A stretch of DNA of 64,000 bases from Polaromonas sp. OV174 (GCF_900112285.1 NZ_FOKZ01000004.1:62001-126000); one strand, 5' to 3'; counted from the first letter of the stretch, positions 18,339 to 27,699 are shown. Translations and numbers: made by a program. Notes: generated by a model from the sequence alone, not told the origin.

Positions 18339-18908
18339 ATGGCCAACAGACTTTCACAAATAGCCACCCGCACCGGCGATAACGGCACCACCGGGCTGGG
18401 CGACAACACCCGCGTCTCCAAAGACAGCTTGCGCGTGCATGCCATGGGCGATGTCGATGAACTGAACTCGCACATCGGCTTGCTGCTGTGCGAAGAGTTG
18501 CCAGCCGGCGTGCGCGAGCTGCTGGTCGAGGTGCAGCACCAGCTCTTCAATCTGGGCGGCGAGTTGTCGATTCCGGGCTTTGAGTTGCTCAAGCCCGAAG
18601 CCGTGGCGCTGCTCGATGCGGCGTTGGCGGAACACAATGCCCAGCTGCCGCGCCTGGCCGAGTTCATTTTGCCGGCCGGCAACCGCGCCGCCTCACAAGC
18701 CCATGTCTGCCGCACCGTGGCGCGCCGCGCCGAACGCGCCGTGGTGGCGCTGGGCGCGGCCGAGCCGCTGAAAGAAACGCCGCGCCAGTACCTCAACCGC
18801 CTGAGCGACCTGATGTTTGTGCTGTCGCGCGTGCTCAACCGCATGAACGGCGGTGACGACGTCTACTGGAAGAGCGAGCGCATGGCGCGCGCTGCTTCCG
18901 AGTCCTAA
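18339..18908 (+). CDS. Cob(I)alamin adenosyltransferase, PduO type
   Basis: 189-residue enzyme that transfers adenosyl from ATP to cob(I)alamin, giving coenzyme B12. The ATP-binding opening T-R-T-G-D-N-G-T-T-G-L-G is at about residues 10-21, and the helical R-R-A-E-R-A-V signature is near 130-136. The ATG at 18339 gives the usual short leader; an in-frame ATG at 18276 would add 21 residues without family character. It stands alone, convergent with the opine dehydrogenase gene 3 bp away. Confidence 0.88.
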   Translation: MANRLSQIATRTGDNGTTGLGDNTRVSKDSLRVHAMGDVDELNSHIGLLLCEELPAGVRELLVEVQHQLFNLGGELSIPGFELLKPEAVALLDAALAEHNAQLPRLAEFILPAGNRAASQAHVCRTVARRAERAVVALGAAEPLKETPRQYLNRLSDLMFVLSRVLNRMNGGDDVYWKSERMARAASES

Positions 18909-18911
18909 GTC

Positions 18912-19991
18912 CTAAAGGTCGACCCGTTTCAGCAGTCCGGCGACCGTCTCATCGCGCAGCTTGAGGGGCTCTATCAAGTCGTTTTCGGCTGCGAAGTCAC
19001 GCCCGGTGATGAGCGACGCGGTGGCCACAATGGTGTCGGTGGCCGGCATGGGCAGGCCGGCGACACGGCCTAGCGCGGCACAGAAGACCAGGCCGAAGGG
19101 CACATCCTCGGCCAGGAAGCGGGTCGCCGTGTCGGTGGGGCCGGGCGGGCCGCCGCGCGCGGCATGCAGCTCGGCCGCAATCTCGGACAGCTTTTCCGAT
19201 TTGGTGGAAAACGACTGGGCGAAGTGCCGCTCTATGGTGCGCACCGTCAGTCCAAAGGCTTGTGCCAGCGCCAGCCGTTCCGCATCGAGTTTCTCGATCA
19301 CGGCCGCCACTTGCGGCGTCATGTAGTGGTACTGCGGCCAGTTCTCTGCACGCTCTATGCGCGTCCAGTTGAACAAGGCCAGCGGGCCGTGCGCCGCCGG
19401 GTTGATGTTGGTCAGCGCGCTGGCAAGGGCATTGTCTTGGGCGCTAAAGCCCTCGCCAAAAAGCTCGCGGCATAGCGCCACCATCGCCTCGGTGCGCGCC
19501 TGCGGCAGGGCCGAAACGCCCAGTTCGGCGCGCCGCGTCATGATGCGCACGGCGTCCGGTGCGCTGCGTCGCGCCGTCAGCACCGTGGTGCCGAAGCTGG
19601 CCACGGTGATGTCGCGACCCAGTGCTTTGGCGCCCTCGGCGAGGTATAGCGCCGACAGCGAACTCATGGAGCTGACGATGACGGTTTGCCCATCGCGCAA
19701 ATGGGGCAGCAGCCGGTCCATGACGGCGCGGTGGCCGTTGACCGGTACCGCCAGCAGCAGCACGTCTGCGCCTTTTACCAGGGCCTGGGCGCTGTCGGCC
19801 ACCTGCACGCTAACTTCGGTTTCCAGCACGCCCGAAGCCCGCAGCGGCGCCTTGCGCAAGCCTTCCGCGCCCAGGCCGCCGGGCGACCAGACGCTCACCG
19901 CATGTCCGGCATGCGCCAGCCAGGCGGCGTTGGCAAAACCGATGCCGCCGGTGCCGGCAATTCCTACTTTCATCTTCGTCTTCATGGTCAT
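18912..19991 (-). CDS. NAD/NADP-dependent octopine/nopaline dehydrogenase family protein
   Basis: 359-residue two-domain dehydrogenase. The N-terminal Rossmann loop G-I-A-G-T-G-G-I-G lies near residues 9-17, and the octopine dehydrogenase signature N-I-N-P-A-A-H is near 206-212. Family members oxidise or form opines (N-carboxyalkyl amino acids) or related 2-hydroxy/keto acids. It ends a leftward three-gene operon with a Bug receptor and a thiol dioxygenase, which points to catabolism of an imported amino-acid derivative, possibly sulphur-containing. The substrate is unknown. Confidence 0.78.
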   Translation of the reverse strand: MTMKTKMKVGIAGTGGIGFANAAWLAHAGHAVSVWSPGGLGAEGLRKAPLRASGVLETEVSVQVADSAQALVKGADVLLLAVPVNGHRAVMDRLLPHLRDGQTVIVSSMSSLSALYLAEGAKALGRDITVASFGTTVLTARRSAPDAVRIMTRRAELGVSALPQARTEAMVALCRELFGEGFSAQDNALASALTNINPAAHGPLALFNWTRIERAENWPQYHYMTPQVAAVIEKLDAERLALAQAFGLTVRTIERHFAQSFSTKSEKLSEIAAELHAARGGPPGPTDTATRFLAEDVPFGLVFCAALGRVAGLPMPATDTIVATASLITGRDFAAENDLIEPLKLRDETVAGLLKRVDL

Positions 19992-20007
19992 CCTGTTGTG
20001 ATCTTTC

Positions 20008-20988
20008 TCATTCCGCCTTGATATTGCCTTGGCGGATCACCTTGCTCCAGCGCTGCAAGTCATCCGTCACGACCTTGGCCAGTTCCTTGCTGCCGCCGCA
20101 GGTGGGCACAGCGCCCACCGCCCTGAAGTGCGCCCTGGTCTCGGGCATGTTGCAGATGGCCAGGATCTCGGCGGACAGTTTTTCCACCTGCGCCGCAGGC
20201 GTTTTGCTGGGGGCCAGCAGGCCTACCCATACCGGCACTTCCAGGCCCTTGATGCCGGCCGCCTCGTTCATGGTGGGCGCGCCGCGCAAGGTGGGCATGC
20301 GGCCGCTGGTAAAGCTGGCCAGCACGCGGGCCTTGCCGCCTTCCACCATGGGGTCTATGGAGGTGGCGCTGGTCACCACCAGCGCTACCTGGCCGCCCAG
20401 CAGGTCGGTCATGGCCGGACCCGCGCCGCGGTAGGGCACATGCAGCAGTTGCACGCCGGCGGTCTGGGCAAACAGCTCGCCGGTGAGGTGGGAGACCGTG
20501 CCGTTGCCGGTGGAGGCAAAGGTCACCTGGCCTGGCCTGGCCTTGGCGTCGCGCAACACGTCGGCCACGCTGGTATAGGGGCTTTGGCTGCGCACGCCCA
20601 GCGTCATGGGGGTGTCGGCCAGCATGGCCACGGCGGTGAAGTCGCGCTTCACGTCATAGGGCAGCTTGGGGTTGAGGTGGGGCGCGATGCTGATGGCACC
20701 GCCGGTGGCCAGCAGCAGCGTGTTGCCGTCCGGCAGCGACTTGGCCACGGCATCGGCGGCGATCACGCCACCGGCGCCGGCCTTGTTGTCGATGATTACC
20801 GGTACGCCCAGGCGGGTCGCCAGCTTGTTGCCCAGGTAGCGTCCTATGGCATCTTGTGCGCCGCCCACCGTGAACGGGATCACGATGTGCAGCGCCTTGG
20901 CATCGGCGGTCGGTGTCTGGGCCGAGGCGGCGGTCAGGGAAAGCGCCAGAGCGGCGACGAGGGCAAGCGGGGCGTAGCGAAATTTCAT
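20008..20988 (-). CDS. Bug/TctC-family substrate-binding protein
   Basis: 326-residue exported receptor. A Sec signal peptide (M-K-F-R-Y then L-A-L-V-A-A-L-A-L-S-L-T-A-A-S-A) is followed by the family start I-V-I-P-F-T-V-G-G. The start at 20988 has GGAG about 8 bp upstream; an upstream in-frame ATG lacks the signal-peptide fit. It lies between a thiol dioxygenase and an opine dehydrogenase in the same direction and probably delivers their substrate, although no TctAB permease is present. Confidence 0.86.
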   Translation of the reverse strand: MKFRYAPLALVAALALSLTAASAQTPTADAKALHIVIPFTVGGAQDAIGRYLGNKLATRLGVPVIIDNKAGAGGVIAADAVAKSLPDGNTLLLATGGAISIAPHLNPKLPYDVKRDFTAVAMLADTPMTLGVRSQSPYTSVADVLRDAKARPGQVTFASTGNGTVSHLTGELFAQTAGVQLLHVPYRGAGPAMTDLLGGQVALVVTSATSIDPMVEGGKARVLASFTSGRMPTLRGAPTMNEAAGIKGLEVPVWVGLLAPSKTPAAQVEKLSAEILAICNMPETRAHFRAVGAVPTCGGSKELAKVVTDDLQRWSKVIRQGNIKAE

Positions 20989-21127
20989 CAGGACTCCGTG
21001 AAACAAGCAGTAAAGAGATCGGATTGATTATGCTGGATGGATCTGTGCGCGCAGGCCTTGTCAGGCGCCCTGCCGGTGCGTTGTCCCGGCGACGGCGTGC
21101 GCTTGATAGCGTCCCCGTGGACTCGCT

Positions 21128-21697
21128 TCAACTTTCGTTGTGCGCGACGTTGACACGCTGGCGTGTACCTGCAGAAACGTCATAGGTATTGAAGCTGTTC
21201 ATGGTTCGGCCGTAAAGATGCAGGCTCACGGCGCGCGGCCTGTCCGATGGCACGCCGGTGACGTGGATGTGGTCGGGGTTGGGCACAAAGCTCGTGACTG
21301 TGCCGTTCCCCAACAGGAAGACGCCGCCACGCACAAGATCAATGCCTTCATTGGCCCCGTTACTGGGTGACAGGCGCACGTAGTTGCGTTCCTCCAGCAC
21401 GCCCTCCAGGACGCCGACGACACCCCAGCTGCCGTGGTCGTGTACCGGCGTCCATTGTCCCGGCGACCACACCAGGGCGTAGAGCGAGAGGCTGGCATCC
21501 GGTGCCTCGTAGACGAGATTGCGGGCGTAGTGCTCAGGGTCGCTTCTATAGTGCTGCGGTTCAAGAAACGTCTTGGCCTGGTCCATGAGGTCGAGCATCA
21601 ATGGGGCCAGCGCCAGCACGCAGTCGGCAGGCTCGCAGAGATGGCGCGTGTGCTCCATGGCTTTGGAGACGAAGGATTCGAGAGCAAGCGAGGTCAT
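21128..21697 (-). CDS. Cysteine dioxygenase-family thiol dioxygenase
   Basis: 189-residue cupin of the cysteine dioxygenase/3-mercaptopropionate dioxygenase group. The iron ligands appear as H86 and H88 (T-P-V-H-D-H-G-S-W-G) and H143 or H145 in the C-terminal P-D-H-I-H-V-T-G. The reaction adds O2 to a thiol to give a sulphinate. Whether cysteine, 3-mercaptopropionate or another thiol is used cannot be read directly. It is the first gene of a leftward operon and is divergent from an Lrp-type regulator 145 bp away. Confidence 0.83.
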   Translation of the reverse strand: MTSLALESFVSKAMEHTRHLCEPADCVLALAPLMLDLMDQAKTFLEPQHYRSDPEHYARNLVYEAPDASLSLYALVWSPGQWTPVHDHGSWGVVGVLEGVLEERNYVRLSPSNGANEGIDLVRGGVFLLGNGTVTSFVPNPDHIHVTGVPSDRPRAVSLHLYGRTMNSFNTYDVSAGTRQRVNVAHNES

Positions 21698-21842
21698 GTT
21701 TAGTCCTTACCGAATATCGTGCGGATTCATGAAACCAGTTTAGGCTTCTGATACGGGAAAAATATTGCTAACTAAACCAATAAATTGAGACAAGAGGGCA
21801 TGAACTGCCAGAATATGGCTATTAATTGGTAAATTATTTCAA

Positions 21843-22313
21843 ATGACCTTAGACAAGTTTGACCAGGCCATCCTCGAGGCCTTGCAGCAAGACGCCACCG
21901 TGCCGGTGGCCGAACTCGCCAGCCGCATAGGCCTGAGCGCCACGCCCTGCTGGCGCCGCATCCAGCGCCTGGAAGCCCAGGGCCTGATCCGCAAGCGGGT
22001 GGCCTTGCTGGACGCGCAGCGCCTCAATGTCGGCGTCACCGTGTTCGTCTCGGTGCGCACCAGCCACCACAACGTCGAGTGGCTGCAAGCCTTTCACCAG
22101 CTGGTGTCGTCGATTCCTGAGGTGATGGAGTTCTACCGCATGGCCGGGCAGACCGATTACCTCTTGCGCGTGGTGGTGCCCGACATCGCCGCCTATGACC
22201 GCGTCTACAAGCGGCTGATCAACGGCGCCGACCTGGGCGATGTGAGCTCCAGCTTTGCCATGGAGCAGATCAAATACACCACCCAGCTGCCGCTGGGCTA
22301 CGCCACCGCCTGA
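21843..22313 (+). CDS. Lrp/AsnC-family transcriptional regulator
   Basis: 156-residue regulator with an N-terminal winged HTH (L-A-S-R-I-G-L-S-A-T-P-C-W-R-R-I) and a C-terminal ligand-sensing RAM domain. It is divergent from the thiol dioxygenase operon and is its likely regulator, responding to an amino acid or thiol. The intergenic space (21698-21842) is AT-rich, as is common at Lrp targets, but I could not delimit a site. Its 3' end overlaps the convergent LysR gene by 16 bp. Confidence 0.88.
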   Translation: MTLDKFDQAILEALQQDATVPVAELASRIGLSATPCWRRIQRLEAQGLIRKRVALLDAQRLNVGVTVFVSVRTSHHNVEWLQAFHQLVSSIPEVMEFYRMAGQTDYLLRVVVPDIAAYDRVYKRLINGADLGDVSSSFAMEQIKYTTQLPLGYATA

Positions 22314-23239
22314 GCATCCGGCGCATCGCTCAGGGCTTTCTCTATGCTGGCGCGGTTCAGCGTGGGGGCGAAGGAGGTGATGAAGGCATAGACATAGCCG
22401 CGCAGATAGCCGCCGCGCCGCAGCGCCAGCTTGGTCAGGTTGATGCCGAAGAGGGCGCCGGCGTCGAGCGCGCACAGGGCCGTGTCGCGCTCGGCCTCGT
22501 AGGCGATGGACGCCACTATGCCCACGCCCATGCCCAACTGCACATAGGTCTTGATGACGTCGGCGTCCATGGCCGTCAGCACGATGTTGGGCGCTAGCCG
22601 GCGCTGGCTGAAGGCCTCGTCGATGTGGCTGCGGCCGGTAAAGCCGTTGTCGTAGGTGATCAGCGGATAGCGCGCCAGGTTTTCCAGCGTCAGCGGGCCG
22701 TCCAGCAGCGGGTGGCCGGGCGGGACTATCACCGAATGGGTCCAGCGGTAGCAGGGCAGGGTCACCAGCTCGGGATAGTCGTTGAGGGCCTCGGTGGCGA
22801 TGCCGACATCGACCTCGCCCGATAGCAGCATGTCGGCCACCTGCTTGGGCGAGCCCTGGTGCAAATGCAGTTTCACCTGGGGAAACTGGCTGCGAAATTC
22901 CTGCACCGCCGGCGGCAGCGCATAGCGCGCCTGCGAGTGCGTGGCGGCTATGGACAGCCGGCCGTTTTGCTGCGCCATGAACTCCTGGCCGGCTTTCTTC
23001 AGGTTGCGGCTTTCCAGCAGCAGGCGCTCGACGATGGGCAGCACATGGGCGCCCGGTTCGGTCAGGCCGGTCAGGCGTTTGCCGGCGCGCACAAACAGCT
23101 CTATGCCCAGCTCTTCTTCCAGCTCACGGATTTGCCGGCTCACGCCGGGCTGCGAGGTGTGCAGCGCTTGGGCCACGTCGGTGAGGTTGAAGTTGCATCG
23201 CACGGCCTCGCGCACGGAGCGCAATTGCTGAAAGTTCAT
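22298..23239 (-). CDS. LysR-family regulator, CysB-like
   Basis: 313 residues. The N-terminus M-N-F-Q-Q-L-R-S-V-R-E-A-V and the HTH L-T-D-V-A-Q-A-L-H-T-S-Q-P-G-V-S-R are those of the CysB/Cbl group, which controls sulphur assimilation and responds to acetylserine, sulphate or APS. I start it at 23239, where the family sequence begins; an upstream in-frame start adds 15 unrelated residues. It is convergent with the Lrp gene. A CysB-type regulator next to a thiol dioxygenase operon fits sulphur metabolism, but its targets are not visible. Confidence 0.85.
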   Translation of the reverse strand: MNFQQLRSVREAVRCNFNLTDVAQALHTSQPGVSRQIRELEEELGIELFVRAGKRLTGLTEPGAHVLPIVERLLLESRNLKKAGQEFMAQQNGRLSIAATHSQARYALPPAVQEFRSQFPQVKLHLHQGSPKQVADMLLSGEVDVGIATEALNDYPELVTLPCYRWTHSVIVPPGHPLLDGPLTLENLARYPLITYDNGFTGRSHIDEAFSQRRLAPNIVLTAMDADVIKTYVQLGMGVGIVASIAYEAERDTALCALDAGALFGINLTKLALRRGGYLRGYVYAFITSFAPTLNRASIEKALSDAPDAQAVA

Positions 23240-23509
23240 GGTGGCGGGGTGCGAAACGCACGGTGATCGCAAGAGTCGAAACACCGGATTGTGGGCAGCG
23301 CACCTTATTTCTGGAACAACTGTTTTGTTGTTTTGAAATGCCTAAAACATCCGAAGCAAGGCGGACACTTTCAGGCGATGGCTTGTCAGGATGCAGCTAT
23401 CGCCTCCACCAAACGGTTGCCGCCTACAGCCGATAGGCCGCCTGTCGCGCCGGCGTCAAGGCGGTGCTGGCATAGACTGGGGTGACATAAACATGAAAGC
23501 GAATCCGTT

Positions 23510-24820
23510 ATGACACGCGGCCCTAAATGGCTGGTGGGCTTGGGCCTGTTTGCCGGCCTGCTGGCATTGCTCTGGGGCGTCGTTGCAAGCCTGATCCCGT
23601 CCGACGAGGAACTGGCCCGGCGTACGGCGACGGCGCTGGAAAGCCTGCTCGGCGTGCCTGTCACCGTGGGCACGCTGCACTGGCGGCTGCTGCCTTTGCC
23701 CGCGCTGGTGCTTGAAAACGTTGTCACGGCGCAGCCCCAGCCCATCACGCTGCAAAAGCTCAGGCTTGAGCCGGATCTGCTGGCGCTGTGGCAAGGCCGG
23801 CTGAAGATCGACCATGCCGAACTGGTGGGCGCCGTGGTGCCGCAGCTGTCATTGGGCAAACTGGGGACCCAAGCTGAGGCTCAAGCCGACGCGCCCATGC
23901 CGGGCGGGCTGCTCGCCGATGCGCTGCCGCTGGCGCGTTTCGTGTTTCGCGATGTGCGCTGGATCTCGCGCAACGGCATCGCGGTGAGCTACGACGGCGA
24001 GGTGGACTTTGACCCCGGCTGGCGGCCGCGCCAGGCCCAGTTGCGCCGCCCCGATTTCAAACCCGTCATGGACCTGACGCTAAGCCGAAAAGGCCAGAGC
24101 GGCCAGGACAAAGAGGACCGCTGGGACCTGCGCATCAACGCCGGCGGGGGCACGGCGCACGGCGAGCTGCAGTTGCAGACCAGCGCCAAGGGGCAGCTGC
24201 AGCTGCAGGGCAAGCTGCAGCCACGCGAGATCGAGGTCGCCGGTGCGCTGGCCGCCTTTAACCGTCATTCTGTCGTGGCGGGCAAGGTTTCGGGCAGCAC
24301 CGTGCTGTCGGCCCAGGGCAGCAATGTGAGCGAGTTGGCGCAGTCGCTGCACAGCCAAACCGCCTTCACCATGGGCCGCGCCACCTTGCTGCGCTTTGAC
24401 CTGGACAAGACGGTTCGCAGCGCGGGCAAGGAGTACGCCGGGCAGACCACGCTCGATTCGGTGACGGGACAACTCGACACGCAAAACACCGCGCAAGGCA
24501 TGGTGCTCAGCTACAGCAAGCTCAAGGCCAGCTCGGGCGCGCTGAGCATTTCGGGCAAGGCGCGCTTGGCCAATCGGCAGATCGAGGCCGAGTTTGCGGT
24601 GGACCTGGTCGATGGGCTGGTCGGCGTGCCGCTGCAGGTCAGCGGCCCGCTGGACAAGGTCAGCTTTTCCGTCCCAAGAGGTGTGCTGATGGGCGCCGCA
24701 GTGGGCACCGCCGTGCTGCCGGGGGTGGGTACCGCCATTGGCGCCCGCGTCGGGGCCACGCTGGGCAGGATTTTCAGCCCGCAGCCCGATCGCAAAAGCA
24801 GTACGGCGCCAGACAGATAA
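23510..24820 (+). CDS. AsmA-family protein
   Basis: 436-residue protein with one N-terminal membrane anchor (about residues 6-26) and a long periplasmic beta-rich domain of AsmA type. AsmA-like proteins are implicated in outer-membrane assembly and lipid transfer. The stretch from about 395 on is Gly/Ala/Val-rich (L-M-G-A-A-V-G-T-A-V-L-P-G-V-G-T) with a possible second hydrophobic segment. It stands alone, and the 270 bp upstream hold no other gene. Function is inferred only at family level. Confidence 0.72.
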   Translation: MTRGPKWLVGLGLFAGLLALLWGVVASLIPSDEELARRTATALESLLGVPVTVGTLHWRLLPLPALVLENVVTAQPQPITLQKLRLEPDLLALWQGRLKIDHAELVGAVVPQLSLGKLGTQAEAQADAPMPGGLLADALPLARFVFRDVRWISRNGIAVSYDGEVDFDPGWRPRQAQLRRPDFKPVMDLTLSRKGQSGQDKEDRWDLRINAGGGTAHGELQLQTSAKGQLQLQGKLQPREIEVAGALAAFNRHSVVAGKVSGSTVLSAQGSNVSELAQSLHSQTAFTMGRATLLRFDLDKTVRSAGKEYAGQTTLDSVTGQLDTQNTAQGMVLSYSKLKASSGALSISGKARLANRQIEAEFAVDLVDGLVGVPLQVSGPLDKVSFSVPRGVLMGAAVGTAVLPGVGTAIGARVGATLGRIFSPQPDRKSSTAPDR

Positions 24821-24877
24821 GGCCGCCCAGGGGTTGATTCGCAGCTCGGCGGCGCAAGCGGTGGTGTGCGCTCAGAC

Positions 24878-24940
24878 TGCTTCTGTTTTTATAGCTGCTA
24901 GCGCTTTCCCTGATTGGGCTAGGGCCACTTTTTGCTCTTA
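24878..24940. repeat. Dispersed GCTATT-type repeat, plus orientation
   Basis: TTTTTATAGCTGCTAGCGCT, then ...GATTGGGCTAGGGCCACTTTTTGC. It lies between the convergent AsmA and CoA-transferase genes. Confidence 0.7.
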
Positions 24941-24954
24941 TTTCGGCACCAGCC

Positions 24955-26472
24955 TCAGGCCCGCATGTCGCCGGTCTTGACGTAGCGCTGGTGCCAGCTC
25001 AAGGCTTCATCCAGCAAATGCGGCGTGTGGCGGCCCGGGCCGTGGTCCCAGGCGCGTGCTGTGTAGTCGAGCAGGGCGCCCTTGAAGTCCGGGTGCGCGC
25101 AGTTCTCGATGATGAGCTTGGCGCGCTGGCGTGGCGACAGGCCGCGCAGGTCGGCCAGGCCTTGTTCGGTGACGATGATTTGCACGTCGTGCTCGGTGTG
25201 ATCCACATGCGAGACCATGGGGACTATGCAGGAGATGCTGCCGCCCTTGGCCACCGAGGGCGTGACGAAGAAAGATAGATAGCCGTTGCGCGCATAGTCG
25301 CCCGAGCCGCCTATGCCGTTCATCATGTTGGAACCCATGGTGTGGGTGGAATTGACGTTGCCGTAGAGGTCGGCCTCGATCATGGCGTTCATGGCGATGA
25401 TGCCCAGGCGCCGCACCAGCTCGGGGTGGTTGCTGATTTCCTGGGTGCGCAGCACGATGCGCTGGCGGTAAAAATCAATGTTGGCGTTGAAGTCGGCCAG
25501 CGCCTGACTGCTGAGCGAGATAGAGGTGGCCGAGGCCGATGTCATCTTGCCTGAGCGCAGCAGGTCCAGCATGCCGTCTTGCAGCACCTCGGTGAAACCG
25601 GTCAGCTGGTTGAAGGGGCCGTTGTTCAGACCGGCCAGCACGGCATTGGCGACATTGCCCACGCCGGACTGCAGCGGCAGCAGGTTTTCGGGCAGCCGGC
25701 CCTTTTTCACCTCGCCCTGCAGGAACTCGATGATGTGGCCGGCGATGCGCTGCGAGTTGTCGTCGGGCGCGGCAAAGCTGGAGTTGCGGTCGGACTGGTG
25801 GGCCGCCACGATGGCAACGATCTTGTCGGGGTCGCAGCGCAGATAAGGCTCACCAATGCGGTCATCGGGCTGCAGCAGCGGAATCGGCTTGCGATGGGGC
25901 GGCAGGTCGGTGCCGTAATAGATGTCGTGCATGCCTTCCAGGGCCTCGGGTTGCATGGTGTTGACTTCGATGATGACCTTGTCGGCCAGGTCCAGCCAGG
26001 TCTTGTTGTTGCCCACCGCCATGGAGGGGATGAGTCGGCCATCGGGCAGTATGCCGACCACTTCGATCACCGCCACGTCGAGGTGGCCCAAAAAGCCGAA
26101 CCAGGCATGCTGGGCCACATGCGAGAGGTGCATGTCGCTGAAATGCATCTGGCCGGAATTGATTTTCTGGCGGCAGATCGGGTCGGACTGAAAGGGCAGG
26201 CGCATTTCTATGCCATCGACCTGGGCCAGCGCACCATCCAGTTCGGGCGCGGTGGAAGCGCCGGTCCAGATGCTGATGCGGAACTCTTCACCGGCGGCAT
26301 GCAGGCCCTCTATGCGCTTGGCCAGCGCCTGCGGCACGGCCTTGGGATAGCCGGCGCCGGTAAAGCCGCTCATGCCGACATTGGCGCCAGCGGGAATCAG
26401 CGCGGCGGCGGCCTCGGCCGACATGATTCGGGATTTCAGGGCAGGGTGGCGCACACGGTCAGCGATGGACAT
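24955..26472 (-). CDS. Acetyl-CoA hydrolase/succinyl-CoA:acetate CoA-transferase family
   Basis: 505-residue class I CoA-transferase (Ach1/AarC/Cat1 type). The region I-E-A-D-L-Y-G-N-V-N-S-T-H carries the catalytic Glu, and G-G-S-G-D-Y-A-R-N-G is the following family motif. Members move CoA between succinyl-CoA and acetate or related acids, or hydrolyse acetyl-CoA. The ATG at 26472 (M-S-I-A-D-R-V-R-H-P) is preferred over an in-frame start at 26526, whose extra 18 residues look non-coding. Single gene. Confidence 0.86.
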   Translation of the reverse strand: MSIADRVRHPALKSRIMSAEAAAALIPAGANVGMSGFTGAGYPKAVPQALAKRIEGLHAAGEEFRISIWTGASTAPELDGALAQVDGIEMRLPFQSDPICRQKINSGQMHFSDMHLSHVAQHAWFGFLGHLDVAVIEVVGILPDGRLIPSMAVGNNKTWLDLADKVIIEVNTMQPEALEGMHDIYYGTDLPPHRKPIPLLQPDDRIGEPYLRCDPDKIVAIVAAHQSDRNSSFAAPDDNSQRIAGHIIEFLQGEVKKGRLPENLLPLQSGVGNVANAVLAGLNNGPFNQLTGFTEVLQDGMLDLLRSGKMTSASATSISLSSQALADFNANIDFYRQRIVLRTQEISNHPELVRRLGIIAMNAMIEADLYGNVNSTHTMGSNMMNGIGGSGDYARNGYLSFFVTPSVAKGGSISCIVPMVSHVDHTEHDVQIIVTEQGLADLRGLSPRQRAKLIIENCAHPDFKGALLDYTARAWDHGPGRHTPHLLDEALSWHQRYVKTGDMRA

Positions 26473-26602
26473 CAGGGAGGGCTCCGAAGGAAGCGACGGC
26501 GCGTTTGCGCACGACTGAAGCCCCAAATCTTAGCAGCCAGCGCGATCAATCCAAGGGTAAACCCTTTGTACAAAATAAGGCGGTATCAACGGTCATCTTG
26601 AA

Positions 26603-26661
26603 TTTTGCTATCAAATTAATAGCTTTTGTCGTATGACCGATAAGCGCTAACGGCCTATTTC
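26603..26661. repeat. Dispersed GCTATT-type repeat, plus orientation
   Basis: TTTTGCTATCAAATTAATAG, then CTTTTGTCG...TAAGCGCTAACGGCCTATTTC. It is the clearest example of the 5' inverted repeat (GCTAT...ATAGC). It lies downstream of the thioesterase gene. Confidence 0.8.
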
Positions 26662-26676
26662 ATGCTGAACTGATGT

Positions 26677-27099
26677 TTATTTGGGGGCCAGCACGGCCAT
26701 GGTGATGCGCGACACGCAGGTCAGCTCGCCGGCGTCGTTGCGCAGCTCTATCGTCCAGACCTGGGTGCTGCGGCCCAGATGCACCGGGCGCGTGATGCCG
26801 GTGACCCAGCCGCTGGTCGTGCCCTTGAGGTGGTTGGCATTGATGTCCAGCCCGACCGTGCGGTGGCCTTCGGGCACCGTGAAGGCCGCGCCGCAGGAGC
26901 CCAGGGTTTCGGCCAGCGTCACCGACACGCCGCCGTGCAGCAGGCGGTAGGGCTGGACGGTGCGCGAGTCCACCGGCACGCGGGCGCGGATGAAGTCGTC
27001 GCCCACTTCCAGGAATTCAATGCCCAGGTGCGCCACCGCCGTGTCGAGCGAGAGGGCGGTGAGTTGTTCGACGGAGATGGCTTGCTTCCAGATACGCAT
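26677..27099 (-). CDS. Hotdog-fold thioesterase, YdiI/PaaI type
   Basis: 140-residue acyl-CoA thioesterase of the hotdog superfamily. The signature L-L-H-G-G-V-S-V-T-L-A-E-T-L-G-S carries the conserved HGG and the catalytic Glu. Relatives hydrolyse 1,4-dihydroxy-2-naphthoyl-CoA (MenI) or aryl-CoA thioesters. The start at 27099 matches the family N-terminus (M-R-I-W-K-Q); the longer reading to 27363 overlaps the divergent gene and looks spurious. Confidence 0.85.
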   Translation of the reverse strand: MRIWKQAISVEQLTALSLDTAVAHLGIEFLEVGDDFIRARVPVDSRTVQPYRLLHGGVSVTLAETLGSCGAAFTVPEGHRTVGLDINANHLKGTTSGWVTGITRPVHLGRSTQVWTIELRNDAGELTCVSRITMAVLAPK

Positions 27100-27329
27100 G
27101 GCGATTCTTTCGGAGGTGTCAATGTTCCCACTATAAAAGCAAGGCCATCGCTCCCAACGCTGGCGGGGACGGCGCGGGCCGCCGCCGCTTGAGCCCGCTG
27201 GCCGACTGGGGCTTGGCACCCTGCGGGGGCGGGAGTATATTGACGCGAAATATAGTGAAAAAGGCTTTCTCACACCGCTCGCCGGGCTAGTCCCGGTCTT
27301 TTTACCCAGAAGGACACGCTCTTTTTCAA

Positions 27330-27683
27330 ATGACCGCCATGCCCTCAAAGCCGCCTGTCTCACCCGCCGTCACGCCTTTGGAGCGTGCGCTGGATCAGAA
27401 CGAAGCCGTCAAAGACACCGTAGCGCAATCGGCTGACGAGTTGCTGGTGATCAACACCGTGCTCAAGCAGGAAATTCCCGATCAATTGCAAACTGGTGAG
27501 GTGGCGCAAGCGCTGCAGAAAACGGACCAGCTGGAAATCCGCATCCAGGCCTCGGCCGAGGACCTGGCGCAGGTCAACCAGGTGTTGGAGCAGGAGATTG
27601 ATGAGCGCGCCAGCCTGGAGAAAGAGCTGAAAAAAACAAAGGCTGCCCTGGCGCAAGCCAAGGCAGCCTCATCACCGAAGTGA
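27330..27683 (+). CDS. Small coiled-coil protein of unknown function
   Basis: 117 residues, acidic and Gln/Glu/Leu-rich, with predicted long helices (about 20-50 and 60-110) of heptad character such as L-A-Q-V-N-Q-V-L-E-Q-E-I and an Ala/Lys-rich end. It has no signal peptide or catalytic motif. I do not recognise the family beyond a resemblance to short coiled-coil proteins of Burkholderiales. A hairpin TCCCC/AGGGGA after the stop may end it. Confidence 0.65.
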   Translation: MTAMPSKPPVSPAVTPLERALDQNEAVKDTVAQSADELLVINTVLKQEIPDQLQTGEVAQALQKTDQLEIRIQASAEDLAQVNQVLEQEIDERASLEKELKKTKAALAQAKAASSPK

Positions 27684-27699
27684 GTCCCCGCTCAGGGGA

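Noticed and set aside
26562-26576. TTTGTACAAAA upstream of the CoA-transferase as a second toxin-antitoxin operator
   Set aside because: Only one short palindromic core is shared with 9501-9525; the 10-bp arms are absent.
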